Source: Enoplosus armatus (Eukaryota; Chordata; Actinopteri; Centrarchiformes; Enoplosidae). From it: DNA of 64,000 bases. Where the stretch lies: contig NC_092196.1 of NCBI RefSeq assembly GCF_043641665.1, positions 799,001 to 863,000 of the forward strand, read 5' to 3'. Shown here piece after piece: positions 1 to 11,730 of the stretch. The translations under genes and the position numbers were made by a program. Positions within the stretch are counted from its first letter, which is position 1; every line of letters begins with the position of its first letter. A model generated the notes under the pieces. The model had not been told where the DNA came from and did not search any database. It worked only from the letters and a program-made list of their open reading frames with translations.

Positions 1-316
1 TTCACAATTAACCCTGTTTTTTGTTTTTTTTCATTTCGGTAGGATGAATATATATATACTGTGCGTGATATGGAAGTTATGAATAGTTCTTTTTCTTATC
101 TGCCGTTTAGCATCCGATTAACGGTTAATCAAGAAGGAACAGCACACTCTGGGCATGAACATAATAGCTAGCAGCCTCAAGGACATATAAGCCCTTGATC
201 CAGAGTTTTGCAGGAGCTATGTGTTAGATAATTCATATAATTATTAGTCAGTACCACTGTGTCTTACAGAGTGCAGACATAGTAGTACTCCTTCTTCTTT
301 GACAGCTGTAGATGTG

Positions 317-389
317 TGTTATGTAATGTCTCCGTTCTTATCGTGTCGAATAAGCTAAACTGGACTAACAAGCTGACGTGACCTCCAAC
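317..389 (+). repeat. Dispersed repeat unit, copy 1 of 2
   Basis: AATGTCTCCGTTCTTAT followed by ACTAACAAGCTGACGTGACC and TCCAAC. The same order recurs at 1424-1483 with about a dozen internal bases missing there. Confidence 0.6.
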
Positions 390-1423
390 AGCTAGAAACG
401 GCAAAGCCACCCTGAAGAAGATGTTCCACTTCCTTGCTTGCACGATAGCTCTTGGATCGATTCAATAAGTACTATTGTTTTATTGGCCAGTGTTGATGAT
501 GACTATTCATAAGCCTGATCACATCGCTGCAGGGCTGGCTCAGGCAAATCTCATGAAAACGCTTGCACGTTGGACAAAATCTGGACTGAGCAGGGACCGC
601 AACGGGAGGAGAGGCATCGGCGCTGTCACAAGAGGAGTGACACTCCTCGCGCGTTTACATGACACACTCGGGATTTCCTCGTTCGGTCTGGCATTTTAAT
701 TACACAGTCGGCGTCACGTAACTGCCGCTCAGTGATGCCAGCCACACACCTCCTCTTCTGGGCGCATCTGTGCCGTACTCTTTGTTCGTTTTGTGTGCTT
801 CCACCTAAGGAGGCGTGGGGAAAAGTGGCCGGTCTCGGGAGCGTTTTGCCGCCTCGACCAGTCCTTCGGTTCACCCATGCCAAGTCCCCCCCCCCAGTCT
901 GAGGGCAGGAGGAAGGTTTTGTTTTAGTTGTTTTCGAGAAGGCTGTGGAGGGGAAGGAAGGGGATTTGGTAAAGACCACTGTCTCCAAGACAACGGCGGA
1001 GGGGAAGAAGAGATTACCTCAACATCCACCTGCTCAGAGGAGGAAAGACAATCCTTGCGAGGAGTAATCAGCCAAAGGATGAGGGGGAAAAAATGAACAT
1101 GGAGGAAGAGGCAACTCCTGTCTGGAGACAAACGAGCACTCCTGTGAGGACGAGAGGCCCAATCAACCCTCGATCAGCTACATCGCCCTGAACGGACCTC
1201 AGAGCCGACAGACTAAAAAAAGCAGGCTATTTCGATTAGATGCGTTTTATGGATCATTTGTACTTAATAGTAGCGGTATTTATCGGTTATCTGGCTGGGG
1301 AGCGCTCTGTGTGTTTTAGAAAATAAAAGAATTTTGTTCGGACGTGCCTTGCGACTCAACCGAATCGATTCGACTGACACCATTTTGAGTCAGGTGCAGC
1401 CCTAGTCGTGACAACGGAATGTA

Positions 1424-1483
1424 GTAGTAATGTCTCCCTTCTTAAATTGTCAAATATACTAACAAGCTGATATGATCTCCAAC
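1424..1483 (+). repeat. Dispersed repeat unit, copy 2 of 2
   Basis: TAATGTCTCCCTTCTTAA then ACTAACAAGCTGATATGATC and TCCAAC. Direct orientation relative to 317-389, about 1.1 kb away. Confidence 0.6.
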
Positions 1484-1779
1484 ATGGCCTCCAGTTAGGA
1501 CACTACGGCCGTCGCCTATTTTATCTGGAAATGCAAGGGTGTAAGCAGAGGGGTAACGGTGAGGGTTGCGAGGTATACCCTGCCCTTGGATTCACCTAGG
1601 TACACTTACCTAGAAACAGCCACAGAAACATATCAGTGCTTGTCTTGCTTTCATGTAATGTTTGTCGTTCCATAAACTGCAAGCTTCTTAAGGCTCCATG
1701 AAATGGAAGAGTATAGTTCCAACACTGGCAGCTAGCTTATCGGGTCATACCGCTACAACACACCGAGCCAAACCTTCAC

Positions 1780-1905
1780 GAATTCCCAAAGCGCTTTACT
1801 GTTAAGTCTCATTCGCCCCAACTTAGGGGTTCAGCGTCTTGCTGAAGGACAGTTCGACATGACGGGGCAAAACCGGGGATCAAACCCCCATTCTGCCTGT
1901 AATTA
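1780..1905 (-). mobile_element. Dispersed repeat, copy 4 (inverted, diverged)
   Basis: The reverse complement gives GTCCTTCAGCAAGACGCTGA, ACCCCTAAGTTGGGGCGAAT, and ends at AAGCGCTTTGGGAATTCG, so the order matches the 31.6 and 33.7 kb copies. The GGGGATCAAACCCC string at 1874-1887 looks like a tRNA B box, but no tRNA fold surrounds it. Confidence 0.55.
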
Positions 1906-2025
1906 AACTTTGTCAACGAGAAGAAACTCTGACAATGATGACACCGAGAAGATAGAAATAATAAGACGGACTTATGGTTAACTAACCATGTTCCACTGGC
2001 AATGGACTGCAGGGTGTGTGTGTTG

Positions 2026-3010
2026 ATCAGTGGTGGAGAAAATATTCATATCCTTTACTTAACGTGGCTGTAGTTGGTATTTCTGGTAATAACAATAGCA
2101 TTGTGAAAGGGGTCTCTGGTGGTGATGAACCTACAGCGATTCGTCACCTGAATCTGCAGCTCCCCTCAGCATCACGGAGCGTCGTAGTGAGTTTCAGCTC
2201 AGCGTTTAGCTGTCCGGCCCAGCAGCTTAACTGTTTGTGGTTCACTCTCACCGCTTTCATAGCTTCATTTTCACTGAAAACAAACTCTAAAAAGCCACTG
2301 TACACTACCTGCTTGGCACCAAGCAAGCAGACAGACACAGTTCGGGACCAGCTGGTGAACATTTAGCAGCTAAAGAGCCGGATATTTCCCTCAGGAGTTG
2401 GTAGAGATCAAAAACAGAGCTAAAAGAAGAAGAAGAAGAAGACGAGGAACCACTTTATTAATGGCCCTTTGGGAAATTACATTTTTTCACTCAGTTGTTA
2501 TTTTCACTCACACACACACACACACACACGCGCGCACACACACACACGCACACAGGATGCTGTGCAGCATGGCACAGTCGGGGGTTCAGTGCCTTGCTCA
2601 AGGGCACCTCGGCAGTGCCCAGGAGGTGAATCGGCACCCCTCCGCCGACAAGCCACCACTCGGCGCAGACTGCTCCGTGCCCCGACTCAAAATGAACAAT
2701 GACGGCATAGCATCAGCGGGTTTCAGAGTGCCTCCCCCATATTAGATAAACACACACTGAATGGCCGGATGGAAATCTATCTGAACCCCCTGAGTATTAT
2801 GCACGATGTCTGAAAAGTACACGCACGTGCATATTGTTGTATTATCATGACTGATGCTTTATATACGCTGCGGTTTAATCTGCAACAGTGCAGCTCTCAA
2901 ACAAATGTAATGGAGCAAAAAAAGCAACGCTATGTCTGCGTAGCACGAAATGGACGTACTCGAGCAAAGTGCAAGTCCCTCAAATTTGTACTTGAGTAGA
3001 GATTTCAAGC
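2026..3010 (+). mobile_element. Composite of nested dispersed repeats
   Basis: The outer element is recognised at both ends: CAGTGGTGGAGAAAATATTC (2029) followed by a 'CCTTTACTTAA' string, and at 2880-3008 AATGTAATGGAGCAAAAAAA, then AAATTTGTACTTGAGTAGAG. This is the 'GTGGTGGA..ACTTAAGTA' repeat of teleosts. Between them lie a second unit (2070-2440, GGGGTCTCTGGTGGTGATGA to CTCAGGAGTTGGTAGAGA), a CA/CG microsatellite and a fragment with TTCAGTGCCTTGCTCAAGG (2584-2602). The order suggests later elements inserted into an older one. Family recognition is from memory. Confidence 0.55.
2509..2554 (+). repeat. CA microsatellite with CG interruptions
   Basis: CA repeats broken by CGCGCG at 2529-2535 and CG at 2547-2548. 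It sits inside the composite repeat and accounts for the His/Thr-rich open frames there. Confidence 0.95.
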
Positions 3011-3135
3011 TCTCTCTTACGGTTTCACGGTTTTCACGCGTGAAAAAAAAGTTCCGCAGTTGGTGGTATGGCGGGTGTTTTATCATGCAGTACAATGCGG
3101 TATAATGCATTGAAGTGTAACTGATTTGGGGCCAA

Positions 3136-3215
3136 CCAAATCAGTTCAATTCCATTTCATTTATATAGCGCCAAATCACAACAAAAGCCGTCCCCCGACA
3201 CTATTAAATAAAAGA
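3136..3215 (+). mobile_element. SINE/LINE-like fragment 'TTTATATAGCGCCAAATCAC'
   Basis: TTCAATTCCATTTCATTTAT followed by ATAGCGCCAAATCACAACAA is a widespread teleost interspersed-repeat end. The remainder (3240-3600) is unassigned sequence. Confidence 0.6.
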
Positions 3216-4328
3216 TTCAGTATTCCTCCACCAGACTTTTGGTCATGACAGTGGGGAGACGGATATGAAACAGCATTTAGACCTCTTTAGACAATTTACA
3301 AGGGAGGGCAGACATGAACCCACAACCTCCGGATTTCTACGACTCCGGCTCCGGGCCCCGCCTCCAGCAGCATCACTGGAAGGTTTTGCATAAATGAATG
3401 AAAGCGAAGAGCGTCTCGATTGCCAAGCAGCGAAACGAGGAAGGCGAGAGGTCATAATAGCTTTGGCTCGGCTTTAACGCCGTTTGCGTATGTGCGCGCG
3501 TCGGCGTGTGCGCGTGGATTTATCTCTCTTGTAGCAGCCTCTCAGAGCGGCGGCATCTCCAAAACAATTTACAGCCGACACATTTATAGTCCCGCCTCGT
3601 AAAAAACACCAGATTGATCCTCTCTCTCTCCCTCTATCATATTCAGTGCCGCACGCTCCATTAAAAAAAAAAAAACTCGGCTTCAATATTTTAGTGTGTT
3701 TTAAGCGGGCATATTTCTGGATGTCCCTGGCAGCCTGGACCCCGGGGGCCTTTAGGGCTCCCCAAATATTTGAAGAGGCATAAAATGGCACGTGTCCATA
3801 ATGTAAACCAATAGAGAATATGGCTAATACCATTAGGGTGAATCACACACACGTCTATAATACAAGCCATTACAGAACATGGTCAGATAAATAACAACTC
3901 GATGAATTCCACTGATACGGACTCTTGGCAGCAGATGCCTGCACTGACACTTCTGAATACTTATTTACTACTTTTTACTCTAGGTTTTTACCTTTTTCAC
4001 GATGGAAAAAAAAAAAAAATCATGTACAAAGGAGAGGAGACGTGAGAAGGAGAGAAGCATGGATGTCTTGCAAGAGCTGGATACCTGGACTCAAAGACTC
4101 AAAGCCTGTGGACTTTACGTTGGGGTGACGTGGCGGAAATAAAAATCCTTTCCTACAGATGTAACAATCGACCTTGATTGCAGTTGGAGGTGCCCTGCCA
4201 GCAGTTGTGGAGACGTCTGCTTTTTTTGCTTTTGCGGCAGCACCAAATCTAGCTCTCTCTCACTGTAATACATTGGATAGGAAAGACATGCAGGAGAATC
4301 ATGAATGCAAGCGGTGCGCTCAGCTTTT
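3215..4328. other. Unassigned non-coding stretch
   Basis: Contains a 13-base poly-A (3662-3674) and another A run (4007-4019) but no credible exon. A minus-strand frame at 3474-3833 has no recognisable domain. Confidence 0.5.
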
Positions 4329-4687
4329 TAAGGTCCCATATGATGCTCATTTCCAAATCTCTGTGTTTTTATTCTGGGACTCCACTAGAGTAGCTTTGCA
4401 TGATTCACACTTCAGAAAAGTCCTTATTTATCTTCTCCTGGCCCTTTCTGCAGCCCCCCCCCCCCAGTTCACCGTCTGTCTGAAACAAGCCGTTTTAGAC
4501 AAACTGAACCACCTCCAATAACTTGAAGAGCAGTTCCTGAGCAGAGCGCTCCGATAACTTAGACCAAAATTGAATGGGTGGATGGGCGTCCCTGTACTTG
4601 GTGGGTGGTGCTGTGCCTGGTCGAGCTGCTTTATAATCAAACAAGACATGGAGATCTCCCTTTCTACAACACGGGGGCCTTTAAGAT
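4328..4687 (+). mobile_element. Short non-autonomous inverted-repeat element (MITE-like), copy A
   Basis: The ends are imperfect inverted repeats: TTAAGGTCCCATATGATGC at the left and, read from the right end inward, CTTAAAGGCCCCCGTGTTG. The interior matches copy B at 52.75-53.04 kb in the opposite orientation. It includes an exact 26-base block (4626-4651 here) and a shared segment from GTCTGTCTGAAACAAGCCG to the CCTCC at about 4518. A 12-base C run (4454-4465) sits inside. No transposase frame is present, so movement would need an enzyme supplied in trans. The family is common in percomorphs as I remember it; its superfamily is not assigned. Confidence 0.75.
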
Positions 4688-4769
4688 TCACATAACAGCA
4701 GTGGATTGAAGCGCTTCTTCTTTTGATGATTGTTTTTTTTCAGCAACATTTGCGCTAAATTTGGATACA

Positions 4770-4925
4770 AGCAAGACTATGGAGAGGAGACATGGAGAGG
4801 ACAGAATAGGATAGGAGGCATGCAGGGAAGAGGAGAGGAAGCATGGATAGGAGATAAAGAGAGGAGGAGAGGAGATGAGGGAGGTGACATGGAAAGTAGA
4901 TATGAAGAGGAGAGGAGGAGAATAC
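4770..4925 (+). repeat. Diverged GA-rich purine tract
   Basis: More than 90% purine, with loosely repeated GGAGACATGGAGAGG / GGAAGCATGGATAGG units; a decayed minisatellite. It runs directly into the AT array. Confidence 0.75.
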
Positions 4926-4962
4926 TATATATATATACTGTATATATGTATATATATATGTA
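4926..4962 (+). repeat. AT microsatellite
   Basis: TA dinucleotides interrupted by CTG and G. Confidence 0.9.
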
Positions 4963-4985
4963 GTTGGAGTGTGTGTGATAACTTT

Positions 4986-4998
4986 TGACCTCTGACCC
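4986..4998 (-). promoter_or_regulatory. DR1 nuclear-receptor half-site pair
   Basis: TGACCT-C-TGACCC, which on the minus strand is GGGTCA-g-AGGTCA. It is a perfect RGGTCA direct repeat with one-base spacing, the form bound by RXR/PPAR/HNF4-type receptors. It lies 20 bases before a CA array. Function is not shown. Confidence 0.4.
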
Positions 4999-5018
4999 TC
5001 TTAATCCACCTACCTACG

Positions 5019-5112
5019 CACACACACACACACACACACACGCACAGCAGACAGACAGAGTGTGTGAGAGGGATGGAGACAGCGGCGTCCTCCTGTCTAT
5101 CTCTCTCTATCA

Positions 5113-5157
<45 letters not shown>

Positions 5158-5243
5158 GTCCTGTGACTAAAGTTCACGCTGAGGTCACCTGCACAGTACA
5201 CGTGTGTGTGTGCGTGTTTGTGTGTGTGTGTGTGTGTGTGTGT
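5019..5243 (+). repeat. CA, CT and GT microsatellite cluster
   Basis: CA at 5019-5046, (CT)15 at 5124-5153 with looser CT from 5095, and GT at 5201-5243 with two interruptions. The CA and GT arrays are complementary and could pair. Confidence 0.95.
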
Positions 5244-5249
5244 TTACCC

Positions 5250-5947
5250 ACACTGGAACGGTGACGTCACTAAAGCTAAGCTAAAAGTGACTATTAAAGT
5301 TGTGTAATATTATTATGTGGTGCTAGCTGCAATTAGTTTACAAGGTCAAACTCTGCCAATGTGAACATGAGCTTTTTTTTTATATTAATTTCTTTAGCTT
5401 TTATTACATGATATCATGAAAATTTATATTATAGTATAATAGACAGTGAAAGTGGTACAGTCCATGTTTGGTATTGTTGTGAATGGGAGACACTTTAGCC
5501 CCCCATTTGGCATTTGTAAGCGGTATATAAGCAAATGGTTTGTAACACACTGTAGCACACTAATAATGTGGTTGCAAGCGAGCATGAGGGCGTTTTCAAG
5601 TGTTTATGAATGTATTGTCAGCAGTTATAAGCAGGAGCTTGCTCAGTCGTCATTAAGAGTGAGCAAGTATATATGTTATTAAACCACATGATGAGTAGTA
5701 GTACTTCATCGATAAATATAATCAATTAGAATAATCAGTATAATCAGAGAGCCGTTTTCTGTATGGAGCGCGGCCATTGTTGAAACAGGGAAAGGGACAA
5801 ACACAAACTGTTGACAGGAAGTTGGAGGAACGTCATCATTTATGCTGTGTCATTAAGATGCCCCTTCAGTTGAACTCCGGGGGGCCCCAACCGTGAAAAG
5901 AAAACTAAAGTAGAGGTGTTCAAAGCAAAACAGGAAAGTATCTGCAA

Positions 5948-5948
<1 letters not shown>
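5250..5948. other. AT-rich unassigned stretch
   Basis: No exon, repeat end or RNA gene recognised. Frequent TATAT and ATTAT words. Confidence 0.5.

Positions 5949-5994
<46 letters not shown>
5949..5994 (+). repeat. (CA)23 microsatellite
   Basis: Twenty-three uninterrupted CA units. Confidence 0.98.
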
Positions 5995-5995
<1 letters not shown>

Positions 5996-6235
5996 CAGGC
6001 AGATGCAGACACAAATTGAGCTATTTGGTCTTTGGAAAGAGAGAGAGAGAGAGATGTGTAGAGGGAGGGAGACAGGCAAGGTGGACAGACTGGTTGGCAT
6101 GAGGTTACTTAGTGTTTGAGTTCAATACTGACCCAATACACTGCTACCAGCCTGGCGTCGCCAGCACTCTGTGGGGGTGTGTGTGTGAACGCCTGGCGTC
6201 ACTCAGACAAGCCACTTGTCCAAAACAGAATGTCT

Positions 6236-6237
<2 letters not shown>

Positions 6238-6273
<36 letters not shown>

Positions 6274-6385
6274 TTGATTTAGGTGGAGCCATGGAGGTAG
6301 AGACACAGAGTTGTTGCGTTTTCAGCCAAACTGCAAAATCAATGCAAAGTGGATTCGAATGAAAGGAGTGCACACCGCTTTCATC

Positions 6386-6429
<44 letters not shown>
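6238..6429 (+). repeat. Paired GT microsatellites
   Basis: GT arrays at 6238-6272 and 6389-6429, both uninterrupted and in the same phase, about 115 bases apart. Confidence 0.97.
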
Positions 6430-6430
<1 letters not shown>

Positions 6431-6566
6431 TGTGAGACGCAGCTGGTAACCCACGGCGACAGAGCGCTGTCGGCCATTACAGCTCCAGCGTCTCCGCAGC
6501 GACCATTAACGATAATGTTGTTGTTGCCGTGGCTACAAATACACTCGTTCCACTCCATTTGCATTT

Positions 6567-6570
6567 GAGA

Positions 6571-6613
<43 letters not shown>

Positions 6614-6627
6614 TGAGAGAGAGAGGG
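6567..6627 (+). repeat. GA microsatellite
   Basis: About 60 bases of GA with three GT/GG interruptions; a polypurine mirror repeat. Confidence 0.95.
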
Positions 6628-6629
6628 AA

Positions 6630-7600
6630 GGGTAACAGAAGTATGAGGCGAGACAGGGGGAGACGGAAAGACAGGCCGAGAGTGCGAAACGCATTATGAC
6701 GTTTCCCTCGTCTGCGTTTTCTCTCTTTAATCCCCGTCGACATTTTACACAATCCAGCTGAAAGAAAGTCACGGCGCCCAGTCCAGCCGAGTCACTCCGA
6801 GGGCCGAAAAACATCACTCGGAGTCAATTTGACTCGTCATATTGACGCAGCGATGCACTTTGCCATATACCAGGGGTGGACGGTGCCAAGTCACATGACC
6901 ACGGTAGGCCGCGTCTACACATGCAGGAGAGCAAGGCGAGCGCTGGCATTCGTCGGTCAGGCGCGGCAATATTGGACGACTCTGCAAAAAAACCTCAGAT
7001 GACATTTAATTTATTTATTTTAAAATCTCGCTTTTTTCAGTATAGAGCAGTAGTAGAGCCGTTTCCACCACAGGAACTTTTTCCGGGTGACTTTAGGGTG
7101 GCCTTTCAACCAGCAGTTCCGGAATCTACATTTGAGAGGGTTTGCAACAACAACAACAAAAAAAAAAGACTTATGAGCTACATTCAAGTGACAGAAACAC
7201 TCCAGCAGCCGTAGGGGTTGTGACGGGAGAAAGTCAGGAGGCAACGAGCGTTTTCTAAGAACAGTCGGAGGACCGCGCCGGTTTTTATTGTGTTCGCACA
7301 GCATACTCCACATACCGTACATCGTGTGTTAGCAAGTTACGTGACATTACTGTCGTGCCTTTCCTTCGGCTCGGAATGTTGTTCGAATCGGAGGTAACCT
7401 GCCAGTAAGCGGCATGTGCCCTGCGTTTGGAGTGCATGGAGGAACGGAAAACTCACCTGAAAGAAAACGTGGATGCTTCTACTCCTGTTTAAGAACATGG
7501 GGCACTTCAGCCCCATGTGGCCGAAATGAGTATTACAACAACAACAACAAAAAAACAACAAAAACAAATTCACTTAGAAAAATGGTCCTTAACTGTTCTT
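6630..7600. other. Unassigned; possible dispersed-repeat material
   Basis: A CGTTTCCACC ACAGGAACTT string at 7061-7082 resembles the start of a common fish transposon family, but I could not find its other end. Two CAA-rich patches (7146-7158, 7537-7564) account for the Asn/Lys-rich frames. Confidence 0.4.
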
Positions 7601-10600
7601 AAGTCAGAGAGAACACAATTTATATGAGAATTTTTTTTTCTTTCACTCGCCCCTCAGGGCTTCCGCATAAATGTGAGCGGTGAGACTGAACCAAAGCAGT
7701 GTGCAAGGCCTAGTTTAAAAGCCTAGTCTTAATCTTCACCTGACTCTACCCATTTTAACAAGTAAGTTAACCCATTATTGTCTTGTGTAATGCGCTCCAA
7801 GGTTACAGAGTGCGTCAATATCCTCTTTCCTCCTGTAGAGGACGGTTTTGTGTTGGCCAAATGAGACAAGGAAAGGAAACAAGCGAAGCTCTCAGAATCC
7901 TCCAGGTCGGTTTAGTTAAGCAGGAAACTTCCTAAACAGACAAAAAAAAATGTGCCCCATCACTTTCTCTCTGTCAGCCTGTTCCCTCGGTCACATGTGA
8001 CTGTAAGTGCGCAGGCGAGTCTTTGCCCCCCCACCCCAGGCGACGCAGAGCAGCAGCGGATTGATGGAGGAAGTGAGGCTGTTGCTCAGGGAGACAGTTC
8101 GGTGATTAGGAAGGTGACTGACTGATCAGAGAGCAGGCAGGTTACCTCCTGCTCTGGCGTCAACAACACGCGCCTCTGCCTCTCCCTATGTCACGCGCAA
8201 CTTCAAATGCTCCCAAAAATTCATACACACAAGCACACGCGGCGCTAAGCAGTTCTATGGCTCCAAAGAGAGCGCACAGTGGGGCGATAACACTTGGCGT
8301 AATGCCCCTTTAAAAGGCAATAACAACCACAATAATCACCTGGCTCCATCTCTATCCGTCTCCATCTTGTTAAAAATCTCCCCTCTCTGCTAGTTTTCAC
8401 ACTCGAAGATGTCGTTTTGAATTTCTTCTTAAGCTGTAAAAGGTTAGCGAGCGCTTGCAGCTTCTGCTACACTTAAAAAGCAGTAATGTTAGCAGTAATT
8501 ACCTTCCTGCCTCTCAGTCTGCCTCCACGCAGTCACGAGCCCCTCTAATCGCCTCCTTCACCTCCTCTGCTTGATGTGTTGATTCGATTTAGAAGTTATA
8601 AAAGGGCATGTGTGTAGTTTTTAACAGCGTTTAAAACGCAGTAAATTCGACCGCGATTACTGTTCTGCATCCCTGTCTCTATAAAACCACAAAGGACTCA
8701 GTTTGGAAGATATTTTCCCGAGTTGTAAAAGGGAATTATCTGGACGTTCTTCATCCTCTGTGTTTTTCTGGTGAAATGTTTTTTTATTGCCTCTTGCACG
8801 CCTTAAGCGAGCGGATCATGAAGTCAGATAACTGACAATAACAACAACAACTATAGAGGACTTTGTTATGGTCTTTTCAATGAGGTTTAAGTTGTAAAAT
8901 GCAATCTACACACTGTAGTTCAGGCAGAGCACCAACAGCATTTATATACTAACATCCCTTGTGCTTCGCCATGCATCAGCTGTTTGGCTACCAGCTGACG
9001 AGTCACATCGTATTCATACAGGTGTCGAGGGTGGCATGGGACATATAGCTTTAGCCTCCATCTTTTAGCATTAGCGTGTGGCCATCAAGTGCATGTTTAA
9101 GGGTCTTTTGCGAGATTCTTGTTTTAAAAGAAGCAACCGAGCTGCCACGTAAGGTGCTGGTGTCCATCGGGAGCAACTTAGGCTTTCAGTGTCTTGCTCA
9201 AGGACACCCCCAACCCGCTCTACCCTGCTCTACCTCCTGTGCGACAGTGCTAACCACTGTGCCACCATGCCACCCCGAATGAAAGGCTACTTCCACCCTC
9301 TCCTTGGGGAAGTTCACATACCCGAGTGCGTACGTATGCGAAGAAAGAACTTCTTAGGACTTCCTGGTTGGGAAGTTCACACTGATGCACATGGTGGTCT
9401 TTATTGAACTGTGTACATTAGTGATCAGCAATTGGATAAGTAGTGAATGAAAACATCATCTCGACTTCCACGTACCCCTACGGAAGACCATGGTTGTATT
9501 AAGAAAACTGCATACTGCGTTCCGAGATGGCTACCCATTCGTTCTTCATGAAAGTTGCTCAGTAGGCGCATTTTTGGGCCTGTAGAGCATGCGCACCAGA
9601 GTCCCTCTGCGGCCGATTTGGTTGAGAGCAATGCACATTCAAGGCTTCCTATTGCCAAGACTTCTGACTTCCTGTCGGTTCCTCACACACACAAATGGGA
9701 TAAAAATAATTTAACGGTACAGCTCTGAACCGTTCAAATTCTGATCTTGCAGAGAGTGATTTCAGGCTATATGTATGTGACGCTCAGAAAATATGCATTC
9801 CCTTGAAATATTGGTTGTTTTCATTCCAATACAGTTTGAGAGATTTAATCCAGTTTGTCCATCACTGAAACTTGCGCCTGGCCTAAAGACAAGATGGGAT
9901 ATGCACATGTCTACCCATAGATAGAATACATTTGCATGCATTATGTGTTGTCGCTGAAGAAGACAGTGCCAGGAAAGACATGTTCAAATGTATACTTCTT
10001 CACAAATTGTCACTAAAGACACATACGTAGTGTATTGTCCTCTCAAACAGGCCCAGGTCAGAGGCCTTTAGAGGCAGTGAGAACTGTCTGTCAAGACTCG
10101 AGGCCGACTCTGAGAGTCCACCTCCTGTTTTTGGCGATACGTCTGTCTCAGGTCACCAGTCTGATGCTATTAGGCGGCACAGAGCACCGCGCAGCAGACA
10201 CACAGCAGAGCGAACGAATCGCTTGACAAATTCAATCAGGAATTTTTAGGACCATCTGGAACATCCCGTCCAAAAGCCGCAGAGCTACAACAGCGTGCCG
10301 CATCCTCCGAGTCTGCTGAGTCACGCCGCGGGAGAAGACGCCACAAGGCTGGGAGCTTTTAGTGCTTTTGCCCGAATGACCGGCCATCACTCATGCCAAT
10401 GAAGCTGTTTTTTTTTTCTGGAATGAACCTGAACTGAGACATGAACAGAGGAGAGTTCGTCAGAGTTAAACACATAATCTTGTTAGCAAAGCACAGACTG
10501 AGCGCGTGCAGCTGGGACAACAGGAGCAAGCAGGCACGAAGGCGGTGGCCGAGACTCCAGGAAGTGACTTTCGCGCTGCCAAGAAATCGCCTTTAGCGCC

Positions 10601-10873
10601 TTCACACTGCAGCTTTCTTCGAGACACAACATGTTCAAATCCGAGAGTTTTAGAGGTGCGAGCAGTCGGATGTTGTTACTTTCGGACAGAGCCAGGCCAA
10701 CCGTTTCCCCCTTTGCTCCAAGTCTTTAGGCTAAGCTAAGACAATCAGATGCAGGCGGCATTTTGGGTTCAAACACGCGAGCGGCATCAATCTCCTCAAC
10801 TCATTCTCGACGAGACCGTGAATAAATGTATTTCCCCAAATGTCGAACGATTAAAGCTCATTTGAATTTGACT

Positions 10874-10877
<4 letters not shown>
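7600..10877. other. 3.3 kb nearly free of microsatellites
   Basis: Apart from the inverted dispersed repeat at 9158-9277 there is no simple-sequence array and no open frame above about 80 codons. Several blocks (8030-8150, 8290-8350, 8480-8580) look like ordinary single-copy DNA and could be conserved non-coding sequence. Sequence alone cannot decide. Confidence 0.45.
9158..9277 (-). mobile_element. Dispersed repeat, copy 3 (inverted)
   Basis: The reverse complement reads GGGGTGGCATGGTGGCACAG, TGGTTAGCACTGTCGC, then GTGTCCTTGAGCAAGACACT and CCTAAGTTGCTCCCGATGG. This is the same order as 33672-33770. Confidence 0.65.
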
Positions 10878-10910
<33 letters not shown>

Positions 10911-10955
10911 CAGTTTCAGTTAACTCCACCCAGTAAATCCCTCCTCCTGGATCTG

Positions 10956-10987
<32 letters not shown>
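10878..10987 (+). repeat. GA and GT microsatellites
   Basis: GA at 10878-10909 and GT at 10959-10987, about 50 bases apart. Confidence 0.95.
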
Positions 10988-11193
10988 TGTAAATCTCTCT
11001 GCGGTGAATTTACAGACCTCTTTTCACACATTCAACTCCACCACTGTAGAGTGCACGGCCGCCCGCCTCACAGCTGTCCACGAGTGTCTATGTGTGTACG
11101 CGCCTTTGCGTTTTGTTTGTTCTGAAGGTGAAACCCAGTACGACGCCCGGTATAACAATGAACTCCCCGGGTTTCCATGGAAACAACCTGGGA

Positions 11194-11233
11194 GACAGAG
11201 AGAGAGAGGGCGAGAGAGAGAGAGAGAGGGCGA
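11194..11233 (+). repeat. GA-rich array
   Basis: Two GA runs separated by GGGCG. Confidence 0.9.
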
Positions 11234-11512
11234 GCAAGTTAAGAAGAGTTAGAAGTTCAGTTCAGTACAGACTCTCACACAGACAGTTCACATTAGACTA
11301 GACTGTCTCCCAAATGATCATTTGCTGCATTAACCAGGATTAAGTACAGTGATGCCGAAAGCAGCTTGTAGAAGGGTGAGGAGTAAGAAAATAAATGGTT
11401 GGCAAATTTCTACGTGGTATACTATAATGGAAGATAAAGTAAATAGTTGCAAACAAATCTTTAAGAAGATGGAATGATATGACGAGAGGAGTCATGTAAT
11501 GTCACGGATACG

Positions 11513-11541
11513 GAAGAAGAAGAAGAAGAAGAAGAAGAAGA
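11513..11541 (+). repeat. (GAA)n trinucleotide array
   Basis: Nine GAA/AAG units without interruption, a purine-only strand. Confidence 0.95.
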
Positions 11542-11683
11542 GGACGCGGGGAGAAAAGAAATCAACAAAAAAAGCAAACTGAGCTGCTACAGAGTTAGCG
11601 TCCATGAGTACGATCAAAAAAACGTTGCTGGATGAAATCCTGAAAACCAACAAACGCATCTGTAACCACTAGACAGTGAAACA

Positions 11684-11730
11684 TATATATATATCTCTCT
11701 ATATATATAGAAAGAGATATATATATATAG
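11684..11730. repeat. AT-rich inverted repeat (possible cruciform)
   Basis: Left arm ATATATATATCTCTCT and right arm AAAGAGATATATATATAT pair over 16 bases with one mismatch around a 10-base centre. Confidence 0.7.

Larger units (their letters stand above)
1..1780. other. Non-coding, apart from the two repeat units
   Basis: AT-rich at first, with a G/A-rich patch at 800-1110. Open frames are short, overlap on both strands and match nothing I know. No microsatellite longer than about 12 bases. Confidence 0.6.

Noticed and set aside
1868..1890. tRNA gene (GGGGATCAAACCCC resembles a B box)
   Set aside because: No A box, acceptor stem or cloverleaf can be drawn; it belongs to a dispersed repeat.
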